Notes under the pieces: generated by a model
What the model saw: only the letters and a program-made list of their open reading frames with translations
Told to the model about the DNA's origin: nothing
The model's database searches: none
Made by a program: the position numbers and the translations under genes
Assembly: GCF_000027005.1 (NCBI RefSeq)
Contig: NC_012966.1
Coordinates: forward strand, 62,001 to 126,000
From: Komagataella phaffii GS115
Taxonomy: Eukaryota; Ascomycota; Pichiomycetes; Pichiales; Pichiaceae
Reading direction: 5' to 3'
DNA: 64,000 nt
Shown here: one piece after another, positions 49,582 to 58,723 of the stretch
How the letters are laid out: each line of letters starts with the position of its first letter
Numbering within the stretch: position 1 is the stretch's first letter

Positions 49582-52500
49582 ATGGCTCAGAGTATAGGAA
49601 GTTTGGCTAATATTTATATAAGGCCAAATGACAATTTGCCAGTCTACAGTATCGATATACCGTTGGAGCATTATACTTTGTCCGATGAAGTCAAATCATC
49701 CTTTGACCCCGAAGATAAGTTCAAGAGACAAGTTACAGTAGTTGGCGGTTTTCTTGAGATTGACAACGTTGTACATAAACTGAACTACCGAATTCATCAA
49801 TCTTTGGACTCTTTTGAGCTGGTCCCTATCACACTAAATCAAACAATTACTAATTACGATTTTCAGGCTCTAAGATTTCAACTTCCTCAAGATATCACAA
49901 TACAAGAAAAATGCTTTAGTATTCAATACGGTGGAGGTGAAATATTGGTGGATTTCCTCTCCAGCAAGAACACCATAATTTCATTGAATATATCGCTCCA
50001 AAATTTCATAAAAGACAAGTCTGAACTCACGTCGTTGAACTTCCACACATGGGGGTTTATATCTGCACCATACTCATTCGAAGTAAGGAATCCATTTCTT
50101 CTACGACCTTTGACTGAAAATGAATTGATTTTGTCATTGAAAGATGGGGGTCTACTACAGCTTTCAAGGTCCAAAGAGCTTAAAACATTTCACGTTACTA
50201 TCTTCAATGATACATCGTATCTTGACTCATTAAAACTGAAGCTTTTTAGAAGGGGTAAGTTTTGGAATGAAAATCTGTCACCAAAGGCCATAATATCCAT
50301 TTTACCCTTGACAGAAACTTACTTAGCTACGCTATCCATTGATAAAATATTGCGTATATGGAACCTGAACACAAGAGGTGTTGTACTTGAGAGGAGTTTG
50401 TCGAACGAACTTCCTGACTCACTAGCAAAGGATTATTTGGACAGCAGCGTCGCAAACCTACTGCAAAAGAAATTTTTTGGTAACACAGTATATCTTTCAG
50501 TTTCACTCCCTCTTTCAGAGAATATCATAATACTCTATTCAGTCACATTGAGTGACGATACTGTTTCTTTATCAAATTTAGAAAACCATGAAATTTTGCC
50601 CATCAAGCCAGATACAGGAAATCTCTGGCTACTTCAAGATTATGCATTTCTGATCACTGGTGCCACATCTGCTAAGTTTTGGTTTTTATGGAGATCTAAT
50701 AGCTTCAGTGTAATCCACCAGTATGATTTTAGTCTTGATAATGGGGAGTTATCAATCAAAAGTGCCCTTGATTTGACGACGCCTAAAAGCTCCATTAAGG
50801 AAGACTTCAACGGAAAAGTTGATCAAATCGACGCGCACTATGTCACAAGAATTTTCAATCTCTATGACCTAGCAATTATTTCAACAGTGTATGAGATATT
50901 CGAACGACTTTATTACGTTGACAATTTTGTTTTTGAAAAAGAGCTTGCTAAAAGTTCCACATATTCTCTAAAGGACCGGATTGTTAACTTGTTGCATAGT
51001 CATCTCACTAGCAAGGACAATAACTTGTATGATCTCGGTAGTCAATGGGTAAAATTTGAGACTACTTGCAAGGAGCTATGGGACACTAACAATGAATCAC
51101 TGTCTATCAACTTAGATTTAGAAAACAACCTGCTTTATGTTTTGAATGGTTTGAATTACTCTATTGTTCGAGACGCTACAATTTTTGAACTAATACTATC
51201 TGCCAATCCTATTACAAGTTCACAGAACATTACTAAAACCAGTATTGAGGATCTAAATCAGCTATCAGCTTTGCTTAGTGACTACAGTTCTAGTTTTCCC
51301 CAATCAGTACTGTCTGAAGTGGCTGAAAAATTATTGACTATATCAGACAATGAAAGAAACAAGACAACATTGGTGATGAACGAGCTATTTCAGAAATATC
51401 TGCAGTCATACATTTCTAAGCAGCAAATCACAGAACTCTTATCAGGACTGAGCAGCATCGAACATGTCATAGAATCGGTAGAGTTTTTGATTTCGTATCC
51501 AGAATCTTCGTATGATTTTGAAGAATATAGTGAATCTTCAGTTTCCAGACGAACTGAATGGGGTGAAGAGATTTTATTCAGGGAATTTCAATCCAGGGCT
51601 CTGGTCCATAAAGTAGTTTTTTTGAATCTCATTCTGGTCATGATTACGGTCGATAATTCAAATGAGATAATTGTCACATTGTTTGAAAAACTTTTAAAAA
51701 GCTTCAAACACAATCAACTGGTACTTGAAGCAATGAAAAGAACTTCTGAAAAACCTCCAATATTTGCCTCAATCTTCAAATTTTTATTTCCTAAACCTCA
51801 CAATATCAATGGAAATAGTATTGCATCATTGTTTTCCCGATTGCTCAAAGAGGTAGCGGATGGTTCTTTTATAAAAGCTACCGTATCTCATTTACTAAAC
51901 CAGAATGACTACACGTTGCTAGGTCCTGAATTGATGGTTCATCTGCAGAAGGCTACGCCTGTCGATGTTTTTTTAAGAGCAATGGTAGCGATTGATGTCA
52001 AACCTGAAGATGCTAAGGAAATTTTTCAAAGAAATGATACATTAATATCCAAACATACTTTGACCCAACATGAATCTTGGCTCCTAAACCCAATCGAGCG
52101 TCTAACCGTTTTATTCAATGTTTCTCTAACCGAGTATTATAATCACCTAACTGAGTTTTTTTCTACTAGACAACTGCACAGTATTGCACTTTCTATGGCT
52201 TTACGTGCCATAGAGAGTTCTGCTCCTGGTGAGGATGATCATATCCAACAATGGAACTGCTTCACACTTGCACTATCAGTAGAAAACTATGAGTTGGCGT
52301 ACTCTGCAACTCAAAACTTGAAGCCAGAGTTCAGGAAGAATGCTCTAAAACAGTTTATCTTGGCTTTAATGAAGAATGGGTTGTTGCTCAAATTCATCAA
52401 CTACGACTTTACTGGAAGTCTTGAGCTTATCAACGAAGTCCTTCAAGAATTTATTGACACAACACCGAATCTGGAGGCCACTTTGAAGTTCCATAAACTT

Positions 52501-52773
52501 GCATATTCCTGGCGACTGAAGGTCGGTGATTATCGTGGAGCATGCGAGTCGCTGTACCAGTTTATTGATAAGCAAAGGAGCAGAGAAACAAGAATGACAG
52601 AGAATGAGAGCATTGTTTTGGTGGAATTCTACCTGATCATCATCAATCTACTGTTCACCTTTTCTAACGCCGATGACAGATGGATTTTGGCAAAGCAAAA
52701 AGCTGGCAACAAAATACTGACCTTACCATCCCTACAAGAAGAATACCAAGATCTCATTTCGAGTATCTCATAG
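49582..52773 (+). CDS. NUP120: Nucleoporin Nup120 (Nup160)
   Basis: A 1063-residue scaffold subunit of the Y-shaped Nup84 complex of the nuclear pore (yeast Nup120: 1037). The N-terminal half is a beta-propeller (to about residue 400) containing the recognisable FHTWGFISAPYSFEVRNPFLLRPLTENELILSLKDGGLLQL stretch (shown in parts: WGFISAPYSFEVRNP; ILSLKDGGLLQL). The C-terminal half is an alpha-helical solenoid that meets Nup85 and Nup145C. No intron. It converges on HEM14, with 39 bp between the stops. Confidence 0.88.
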   Translation: MAQSIGSLANIYIRPNDNLPVYSIDIPLEHYTLSDEVKSSFDPEDKFKRQVTVVGGFLEIDNVVHKLNYRIHQSLDSFELVPITLNQTITNYDFQALRFQLPQDITIQEKCFSIQYGGGEILVDFLSSKNTIISLNISLQNFIKDKSELTSLNFHTWGFISAPYSFEVRNPFLLRPLTENELILSLKDGGLLQLSRSKELKTFHVTIFNDTSYLDSLKLKLFRRGKFWNENLSPKAIISILPLTETYLATLSIDKILRIWNLNTRGVVLERSLSNELPDSLAKDYLDSSVANLLQKKFFGNTVYLSVSLPLSENIIILYSVTLSDDTVSLSNLENHEILPIKPDTGNLWLLQDYAFLITGATSAKFWFLWRSNSFSVIHQYDFSLDNGELSIKSALDLTTPKSSIKEDFNGKVDQIDAHYVTRIFNLYDLAIISTVYEIFERLYYVDNFVFEKELAKSSTYSLKDRIVNLLHSHLTSKDNNLYDLGSQWVKFETTCKELWDTNNESLSINLDLENNLLYVLNGLNYSIVRDATIFELILSANPITSSQNITKTSIEDLNQLSALLSDYSSSFPQSVLSEVAEKLLTISDNERNKTTLVMNELFQKYLQSYISKQQITELLSGLSSIEHVIESVEFLISYPESSYDFEEYSESSVSRRTEWGEEILFREFQSRALVHKVVFLNLILVMITVDNSNEIIVTLFEKLLKSFKHNQLVLEAMKRTSEKPPIFASIFKFLFPKPHNINGNSIASLFSRLLKEVADGSFIKATVSHLLNQNDYTLLGPELMVHLQKATPVDVFLRAMVAIDVKPEDAKEIFQRNDTLISKHTLTQHESWLLNPIERLTVLFNVSLTEYYNHLTEFFSTRQLHSIALSMALRAIESSAPGEDDHIQQWNCFTLALSVENYELAYSATQNLKPEFRKNALKQFILALMKNGLLLKFINYDFTGSLELINEVLQEFIDTTPNLEATLKFHKLAYSWRLKVGDYRGACESLYQFIDKQRSRETRMTENESIVLVEFYLIIINLLFTFSNADDRWILAKQKAGNKILTLPSLQEEYQDLISSIS

Positions 52774-52812
52774 CTGATATCATAAATAGATGAATAAATA
52801 GAACAAAGATCT

Positions 52813-54495
52813 TTAAATGCCACTGAGGGTAGCCGAATCTTTGAATGCATTCTGGACACAGTCAGGGATCCCCACACCATCACCAAATGCCATGCCTCCA
52901 AAACTTATTTGGTCGTTGAACTCTTTGGAGGCTGCATTCTGAACCTTTCTCTTGAGATCAAGATACCCAACTTCATATTGGGGAATGCAGTTGGGGATCT
53001 TGGTGATTTCCATCTTGAAGTCTGGCAAAGATGCAAACTCATCTAGATCAATATTCAGGTGATTTGACAGAATCGCCTTGACAGCATGTTTACTCTCTGC
53101 GGAACCGGGCATGTCTGCCTCCGACTTGAGATAATGACCTCCAAGCATTAGCGTCAACTTGGTGTATTTAGGGAGATCATTATTGACGAATTGGTCAGAA
53201 AACTTTTGGAGTTGCTTGGGAGATGCAGAGTTACTGTTTATCGCCGTAATGTTGGCCTCTGTAAAATTAGGAGTCATTGCAGTCTCGATGTCTGAGTCAA
53301 ATATGACACCGAGAAGTTTGGATGCCTGAGAAGACATTGATCGAGGAACCAAGTATCCAAATCCGGTGATAGATTTTGAGACGTGCTTAGGTATATAAAT
53401 GTTGCACATTAGTATATTTGTATAGTGTAGCCAGCTCAAACATTTGACCAGCCCTGGGCCATTCGCTTTGGATTTGAAAACGGATTTTTTCTTAGTAGAA
53501 CTTGGAACAACGGGTGAAATGATTTTGGCCAATTCGTTGGTATTAATGGTAGATCTCACATGGTCAACAAGATAAACCTGATCATGGTCAGTCAATGCCA
53601 CCTTACCGCTCTCCAAAGCAATGTTTTTGATTTTGCTGTCAAAATGAAACTTGATGTTTTCAATCTGTGATAAATGGTTCTTCAATGAGATGGGAAGTTT
53701 CTGTAGTCCACCCTGAAAACTCAGCATGGGAAAGTTTTTCAGAAACAAAGAAATATTTTTGAAACTCAAAGATGTACCGATCAATTTTTCATAATCTGCC
53801 AAAAAAGGGTCAACTTTTTGTTTGACGTTCTTTTTTGTCCTGTATTGGGCGATCATATACCTTATAATAGAGCCACTTTCCTGTTCCATCTCAGGGAGCC
53901 TAGGGAAGATGGCTTTCACACTTAACTTCTTCACGTCGCCCGCATAGATTCCATGCACAATTGCGCTGACGATATTCTCTGATAGTTTGGTAGCAAATCT
54001 TCTGTTGAAAAAATGGTCAACCGACTCATCTGAATACTTTAATTTTGGTTGCCATGGTTCTTTCAAAAGACCGAGAATGAGATCCTTAGACAACGGGTCA
54101 AACATGAACTTTACAAAAGAGCTGAAATCCTGTGGCACTTGAAGAAGCTTTGCGTTGTTTCCGTGAACATCTGAGAACGGGGACAACAGATACTTTTTAT
54201 TAGCAAGAGAATCTTTGTGCAGTCCCAGGACCTTGTCATTTGCTCCTATCTTGGTAAGAAGATCCAACAACATCAAGGTACCCGTATTTGTGCCTCTCAA
54301 AGTTCTGGGTCCCTTTTCAAAATGAAAAGTTTCATGCTCTTCTGATCTGATCCATCCTCCAACCTGCTTGGATTTTTCAAAGATATGGATCTTAACATCG
54401 GGACGCAACCGATTCAAAAAAAAGCTGAAAGTCAATCCAGATATCCCTGAACCTAAAACGGCAATTGAGGAATTTGGTGCAAGACTTTTCAGCAT
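52813..54495 (-). CDS. HEM14: Protoporphyrinogen oxidase
   Basis: A 560-residue flavoenzyme of the mitochondrial inner membrane that oxidises protoporphyrinogen IX to protoporphyrin IX, the step before ferrochelatase. The N-terminal Rossmann motif is VLGSGISGL (13-21), followed by FEKSKQVGGWIRSE and the GPRTLRG motif typical of PPO enzymes. The C-terminal FAD-contact region is GGMAFGDGVGIPDCV. The length agrees with yeast Hem14 (539). A start at 54495 fits the dinucleotide-binding fold beginning at residue 11. Confidence 0.94.
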   Translation of the reverse strand: MLKSLAPNSSIAVLGSGISGLTFSFFLNRLRPDVKIHIFEKSKQVGGWIRSEEHETFHFEKGPRTLRGTNTGTLMLLDLLTKIGANDKVLGLHKDSLANKKYLLSPFSDVHGNNAKLLQVPQDFSSFVKFMFDPLSKDLILGLLKEPWQPKLKYSDESVDHFFNRRFATKLSENIVSAIVHGIYAGDVKKLSVKAIFPRLPEMEQESGSIIRYMIAQYRTKKNVKQKVDPFLADYEKLIGTSLSFKNISLFLKNFPMLSFQGGLQKLPISLKNHLSQIENIKFHFDSKIKNIALESGKVALTDHDQVYLVDHVRSTINTNELAKIISPVVPSSTKKKSVFKSKANGPGLVKCLSWLHYTNILMCNIYIPKHVSKSITGFGYLVPRSMSSQASKLLGVIFDSDIETAMTPNFTEANITAINSNSASPKQLQKFSDQFVNNDLPKYTKLTLMLGGHYLKSEADMPGSAESKHAVKAILSNHLNIDLDEFASLPDFKMEITKIPNCIPQYEVGYLDLKRKVQNAASKEFNDQISFGGMAFGDGVGIPDCVQNAFKDSATLSGI

Positions 54496-55141
54496 CTATT
54501 GTACCACTAGCTCTCAGCACCCAAGTGGATCATCGCACCATCCTATCAAATGGATGGGTCGGCTTTGGAGGATCGGGTGAGATTTTAATCACGTGGACAC
54601 CCCTACCAGCCATCCGACACCAAAGGGCTTTGACAGAAGCGAAATTCTCGTTTAGTTTTGCGACACTACATCTGATTATGAGAACAGAGCTGTCAACAGA
54701 GAACAGCCACAACAGTTCCATGTCATATCCCCGTGATGGATGAGGAGGTTGTCCTGACCCAGCATTCCGCAATGCGATACCAGAGAGGTTATTGAACGGA
54801 TATCCGAGGGCAGATACCACGGAATCAGCCTCCTACTAATCCACGCCGGTTTTACGATCGTATTTCCACGGTCTCGGTATGCATCTCGTATCATAAAATA
54901 AATTTCATAAACCCCTTACCTTCCTCTCAAGCCGCGGAACGACATATACGAAACGAGTCGGGATGCCGTAAAGGGCTATGTTTCTCTAGGGTGCGCGTCT
55001 TTACGTCCGAAAGTAAACGTCTAAGGTCACGTGAACGATCTGGTAAGTGGCATGATTTGATAATCTGGTTTTAGGTATATAAGGTTATAGATAGGAAGGT
55101 TTTTTTTGAACAAGAATTCAACTTCGGCTATTTCATCTCCA
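54496..55141. other. Divergent promoter region HEM14 / small membrane protein
   Basis: 646 bp without a gene of its own. It contains a Cbf1-type E-box (GTCACGTG, 55026-55033) and a TATATAAG box at 55076-55083. Short frames at 54368-54894 are shadows or random. Confidence 0.6.
55026..55083 (+). promoter_or_regulatory. E-box (GTCACGTG) plus TATA box
   Basis: GTCACGTG (55026-55033) matches the Cbf1 consensus, often found before respiratory-chain and sulfur genes. TATATAAG (55076-55083) lies 58 bp before the ATG at 55142. Together they point to an actively transcribed short gene. Confidence 0.5.
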
Positions 55142-55324
55142 ATGTTCAAGTCAATCTCTTATAAGCAAGTTTCTGCCAGCAATCAGCTTTCCAAGGTTGT
55201 CACCCTCTCATATTTGGCATTGGGGATATCCATTCCTTTCATCTACTCGATTAACAGGAAACAATACTACGACCAATCTCCTCAAAGAGGAAACATCACC
55301 TTTAGAAGTTTCATCAGAATATAA
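55142..55324 (+). CDS. Small single-pass membrane protein, probably mitochondrial
   Basis: A 60-residue protein I cannot name. It has an N terminus with Lys and hydroxyl residues (MFKSISYKQVSASNQLSK), one hydrophobic segment (VVTLSYLALGISIPFIYSI, about 19-37) and a basic C-terminal tail (NRKQYYDQSPQRGN). This layout is typical of small inner-membrane subunits of respiratory complexes or their assembly factors. The promoter has a TATA box and a Cbf1-like site. Komagataella has complex I, so an accessory subunit is possible. An in-frame upstream TTG at 55106 would add 12 residues but is not needed. Confidence 0.6.
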   Translation: MFKSISYKQVSASNQLSKVVTLSYLALGISIPFIYSINRKQYYDQSPQRGNITFRSFIRI

Positions 55325-55871
55325 ATACTCTGCAAGAAGAAATACAGTTGCTGGTCATAGTATTTTCTGATGTGTATCGGCATGGGTCTATCAGTAAAAA
55401 TATCTAGTTCTTTTGGGTTTGTGTGGTGACGTTTGGTAAACGTACTTTTTAGTCTAATAATATTCTCTACTCTTATTTTGACTGACTGTAAATCTGGCCT
55501 AATCTGATATTTCTATAGTCTGAGAACGTGAAAGCTGGGAGTAGTGACATAACAAATGTGGAGTGCATTGCCCTTCCAGGGACCCTGAACCTTAGAGATT
55601 CTCAACTGACGAAAAGTAAACACAGTAAATTCAGGAACAAAAGAGGCTGTCTGAGGTGGAGGGGTATATTAAGCTTATCTTGGCGATGGCTTGATCAGCC
55701 GTTGAGACTTGACTTTTTTTTCTTTTTTTTGTTTATGACTCGGCAATCCACTTCCTAATCGAGAATGGCTGTGGCTATCAGTAGTCATCCTACGGGTTGA
55801 CTAAATTCGGGATTGGGTGTATTTTGCATAGAAAGCAAAATATCGGCTAGTCTTCGTATTCCTTCCCCACA
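55325..55871. other. 547-bp spacer
   Basis: It contains the 3' ends of the small membrane protein gene and of the alpha/beta hydrolase. T-rich tracts lie at 55713-55732. A 76-codon frame at 55528 has no protein-like features. Confidence 0.55.
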
Positions 55872-57011
55872 CTAATGAACTAGTTTTTGTACGACGGAAC
55901 TGGTTAGCTCCACCTTCCGATCCAACATGATTGAATGACTACATTCTTTTAATTCGGTTAAACCAACTTGATGATTTTTTCCCCTCAAGTATTCTGCCGT
56001 CCTTCGGCTTGCACTTGGAGGTGTGACTTTATCATTTGATCCCACAAAAATGTCAATGCTTTTGACATCGATGTTATCCAAGTCATTGAGTTGATTCAAT
56101 TTCAAACTCTGGATATACCTTAGATATGCAGTGCTATCCGTATCCAAGTTCCATCGAAACTGCTTCAACTGTTTAAACAATGTCCCCAAATCAGGAGAGT
56201 TCCCCGTCCAGATGTAGCGATTCAAAGAGGTTGAATTCAATCCATCGAGTCTATCAATGGATCTAAACAAATGGAACAGGATTGGAAACCAAATAAACAC
56301 AGTTAACCATCTACTGCGATGATCAATTCCTGTGAAACTGGGGGGTGATAACAAAATCCATTCATTAATTTTAACTTTCTTTAGGAGTTTGTTGGCGATA
56401 TGTGTTCCATAAGAGTGCGAAACGATTGATACTTCGTTGATAGATAGCTTTTGCAACACTAGCTCAATAATTCGACTCAGAGTGTCTGGAGTGGGACGAA
56501 TCTTTTGGAGAAAAGCACTCACACTGCTCTCAACTTGGATCATGGTTTCATTTGAGTGTGATTCTTTGAAATAGTTTTTATAGCTAGCATTGAATTTTCT
56601 TTTCGAGTTGCCAAACCCTGGGAGGTCGATTGAGATCAACTCTATATCTTTACCAATCAAGTCCTTTAATATGTATTCGAATTGCGTGGTTTGGCCTGCC
56701 AGTCCATGCACAAATAGAATGGTTTTCCGGATTTTCGAAGGAGCGTAATGGAAATAGCTTAGAGTCAACTCATGGCCCTCATCGTATATAATTTTGATAG
56801 GCTTGCTGTATTTGCTGATAAAATCTGAGTCGTTGGCAATTCTTGTCACCAATTGTCTTTCAAAATCAGACAAGAACACACGATGTAGGATAAGATTCTT
56901 AAACACTGCCAATAGCTGTCTCCACTTGGGGAGCGATGAAACCTGATCATTTATACTGGACAATTCTTTCAAAAGCGAGGGAGACGTCTCGTCCTCATAC
57001 TCGTTAGACAT
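55872..57011 (-). CDS. Alpha/beta hydrolase of unknown substrate
   Basis: A 379-residue protein with an alpha/beta hydrolase fold. It has the oxyanion region ILFVHGLAGQTTQFEY, the strand ELISIDLPGFGNSKRK, the nucleophile elbow SHSYGTH, an Asp in FVGSNDKVTPP and a His in ECSHSIM, forming a plausible Ser-Asp-His triad. The N-terminal ~85 residues are helical and polar. The pattern resembles ABHD8-type or epoxide-hydrolase-like proteins, but I recognise no named yeast homologue. It starts at the ATG at 57011 (MSNEYEDETSPSLL). It is divergent from CTF19, with 164 bp between the start codons. Confidence 0.75.
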   Translation of the reverse strand: MSNEYEDETSPSLLKELSSINDQVSSLPKWRQLLAVFKNLILHRVFLSDFERQLVTRIANDSDFISKYSKPIKIIYDEGHELTLSYFHYAPSKIRKTILFVHGLAGQTTQFEYILKDLIGKDIELISIDLPGFGNSKRKFNASYKNYFKESHSNETMIQVESSVSAFLQKIRPTPDTLSRIIELVLQKLSINEVSIVSHSYGTHIANKLLKKVKINEWILLSPPSFTGIDHRSRWLTVFIWFPILFHLFRSIDRLDGLNSTSLNRYIWTGNSPDLGTLFKQLKQFRWNLDTDSTAYLRYIQSLKLNQLNDLDNIDVKSIDIFVGSNDKVTPPSASRRTAEYLRGKNHQVGLTELKECSHSIMLDRKVELTSSVVQKLVH

Positions 57012-57175
57012 CTTTGAGGCCACAACTTAATATGAACTGTGGTTCGCACTGTAATAAGAGTCAAGTCGCACCCACCCCGAACCGAATGCGATATTTGATA
57101 TCCGATCGTGATACGTAATTACATAATCAATCATCATCTATTATTGTTTTCCTTTCCGTGATAGAAGACAATCGA

Positions 57176-58147
57176 ATGTCTGATCTGAATTTCTCAGATA
57201 TTGTGAATAGTTCCCCTCGCAGTGAAAGTAGAAAGAGGGTCAAAAGTAATCCAGCCAATGAAAATTCACAGATAATCGAATTGGGAGACGAGAAAGACCA
57301 GCTTATGGCAAAGAGGAAGGAGCTAAAGAGGAAGATACTTCTCAATAAAGAACAGCTAAAAGAGCTACAAGGAGTGAAGGAAAACTTGGCATCCTCCAAA
57401 TATGGCATTGAAAATGATAATGAGACTGAAGACATAATAATACCCCATTCTGGGTTGCTCCAATTGTTCATGAAATATAATACTTACCCTTCTCACGACA
57501 TGGAAAGTAGACTGAAATACCTGCGAAGAGTCTTTCCCAACCTGAAGTTGGAAGTCAGCTCCGAGCTTACTAAACAGGTTTTAGTAGATGTTCAAATTCA
57601 GAGGTTGAACGCGTTTCCCAGACTGGTCTCTAATTTCAAAATAAGAATGACTATTGATAAGAAGGAAGAGAAACTTGATGATTGGTCGTTGGTTGAGCAT
57701 GACTTTGACATTGAAGACCCACGTTTTGTTCAAAAACTTAATGGTAAGGACCCATCCAAGTTCCTGTTTGGACTTCATGAGTATTTCGAATTCTACAATG
57801 AACGATTCGATACGTTCCACAGAATTATCAGGAATTTTAAGGATGAGCTACAACTGATAGGATTTGATACTTTCAACTCTGGCCAGCAGGAGTTGAAACT
57901 ACTGCTACATCTTATAGATGAAAAATCAATCACAATCACAGATTCCACGCTAAATCTACAGATCAACTGGCGAATATTATTTGATGATCTTGAAGAGACG
58001 TTCTATGACTCAATTTCATGTAATGTGACCAAAAAGAATGAGATATTCACAGATTCAGGTCTCGATGAAACACTTCAAACATTGCTGCATTACAAATCTA
58101 GCTATGAATCGTTGTCTATTATAGTTAAATCACTCTTCCAACTGTAA
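57176..58147 (+). CDS. CTF19: Kinetochore protein Ctf19 (CENP-P)
   Basis: A 323-residue inner-kinetochore subunit of the COMA complex (Ctf19-Okp1-Mcm21-Ame1). A short disordered N terminus with SP sites is followed by a coiled coil (EKDQLMAKRKELKRKILLNKEQL, about 39-61). The segment LLQLFMKYNTYPSHDMESRLKYLRRVFPNLKLEVSS follows (about 94-130; given here as KYNTYPSHDMESRLKYL and FPNLKLEVSS), which aligns with yeast Ctf19. Two RWD-type domains complete the chain. The Ctf19 N terminus recruits the cohesin loader in yeast. ATG at 57176; an upstream GTG at 57158 is rejected. It ends 4 bp from the convergent GNA1 stop. Confidence 0.72.
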   Translation: MSDLNFSDIVNSSPRSESRKRVKSNPANENSQIIELGDEKDQLMAKRKELKRKILLNKEQLKELQGVKENLASSKYGIENDNETEDIIIPHSGLLQLFMKYNTYPSHDMESRLKYLRRVFPNLKLEVSSELTKQVLVDVQIQRLNAFPRLVSNFKIRMTIDKKEEKLDDWSLVEHDFDIEDPRFVQKLNGKDPSKFLFGLHEYFEFYNERFDTFHRIIRNFKDELQLIGFDTFNSGQQELKLLLHLIDEKSITITDSTLNLQINWRILFDDLEETFYDSISCNVTKKNEIFTDSGLDETLQTLLHYKSSYESLSIIVKSLFQL

Positions 58148-58151
58148 CATA

Positions 58152-58622
58152 TCAAAATCGATACCCCATTTCGACACCTTCAATTTTCATACCACATTTT
58201 TCATAAAATCTCACGTTTTTTTCATCGCAATCCAGAATCACCTTATAGCAGCCTTCAGTCTGTGCAATTTGTATCAAGTTTCGAATCATAATCAATCCCA
58301 ACTTTTTACCCTGTTCTGAAGGGTTAACGGAAATATCCTCGATGTGGCCTACCTTACCTCCGCCGTGGATCAACTTGTGCTCCACAAAAAGCATTCCTGT
58401 TGCAATAATGACATTTTCTGCATTAGTGATCACCATTGGGTTGTAGATCTCTTTTCTATCATTCCAATACTCAATAAGGGCATGGAATTTTGGCTCCGGG
58501 ATATCGCCTACAGTTGTTAAGATTGAGAGTGTCTTGAACAGGTTCTTATCCTGGAAGTCCTCTTTGCCGACCCTTCGCAAGTTGTACCCTTGAGGCAAGG
58601 CAGGTACAGAAACTGGCTGCAT
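58152..58622 (-). CDS. GNA1: Glucosamine-6-phosphate N-acetyltransferase
   Basis: A 156-residue GNAT enzyme that acetylates glucosamine-6-phosphate with acetyl-CoA on the route to UDP-GlcNAc (chitin, N-glycans, GPI anchors). Family marks are YNLRRVGKEDF, LSILTTVGDIPEPKF, VGHIEDISVNPSEQGKKLG (acetyl-CoA pyrophosphate loop) and the C-terminal ILDCDEKNVRFYEKCGM. The length matches yeast Gna1 (159). Its TGA lies 4 bp from the CTF19 stop, so 3' UTRs must overlap the neighbouring coding sequence. Confidence 0.96.
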   Translation of the reverse strand: MQPVSVPALPQGYNLRRVGKEDFQDKNLFKTLSILTTVGDIPEPKFHALIEYWNDRKEIYNPMVITNAENVIIATGMLFVEHKLIHGGGKVGHIEDISVNPSEQGKKLGLIMIRNLIQIAQTEGCYKVILDCDEKNVRFYEKCGMKIEGVEMGYRF

Positions 58623-58723
58623 TTGTTTCTTCTAAGTGGACAGTATAGGCTAGATGAGAGGGTGCCTCATACACTCGAATAATCTATGGGTTAAATTACA
58701 AAAATAAACATAATTACGTAATG

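Noticed and set aside
55528..55758. 76-codon plus-strand frame
   Set aside because: It crosses a T-rich terminator-like region and encodes a non-protein-like tail of Phe.
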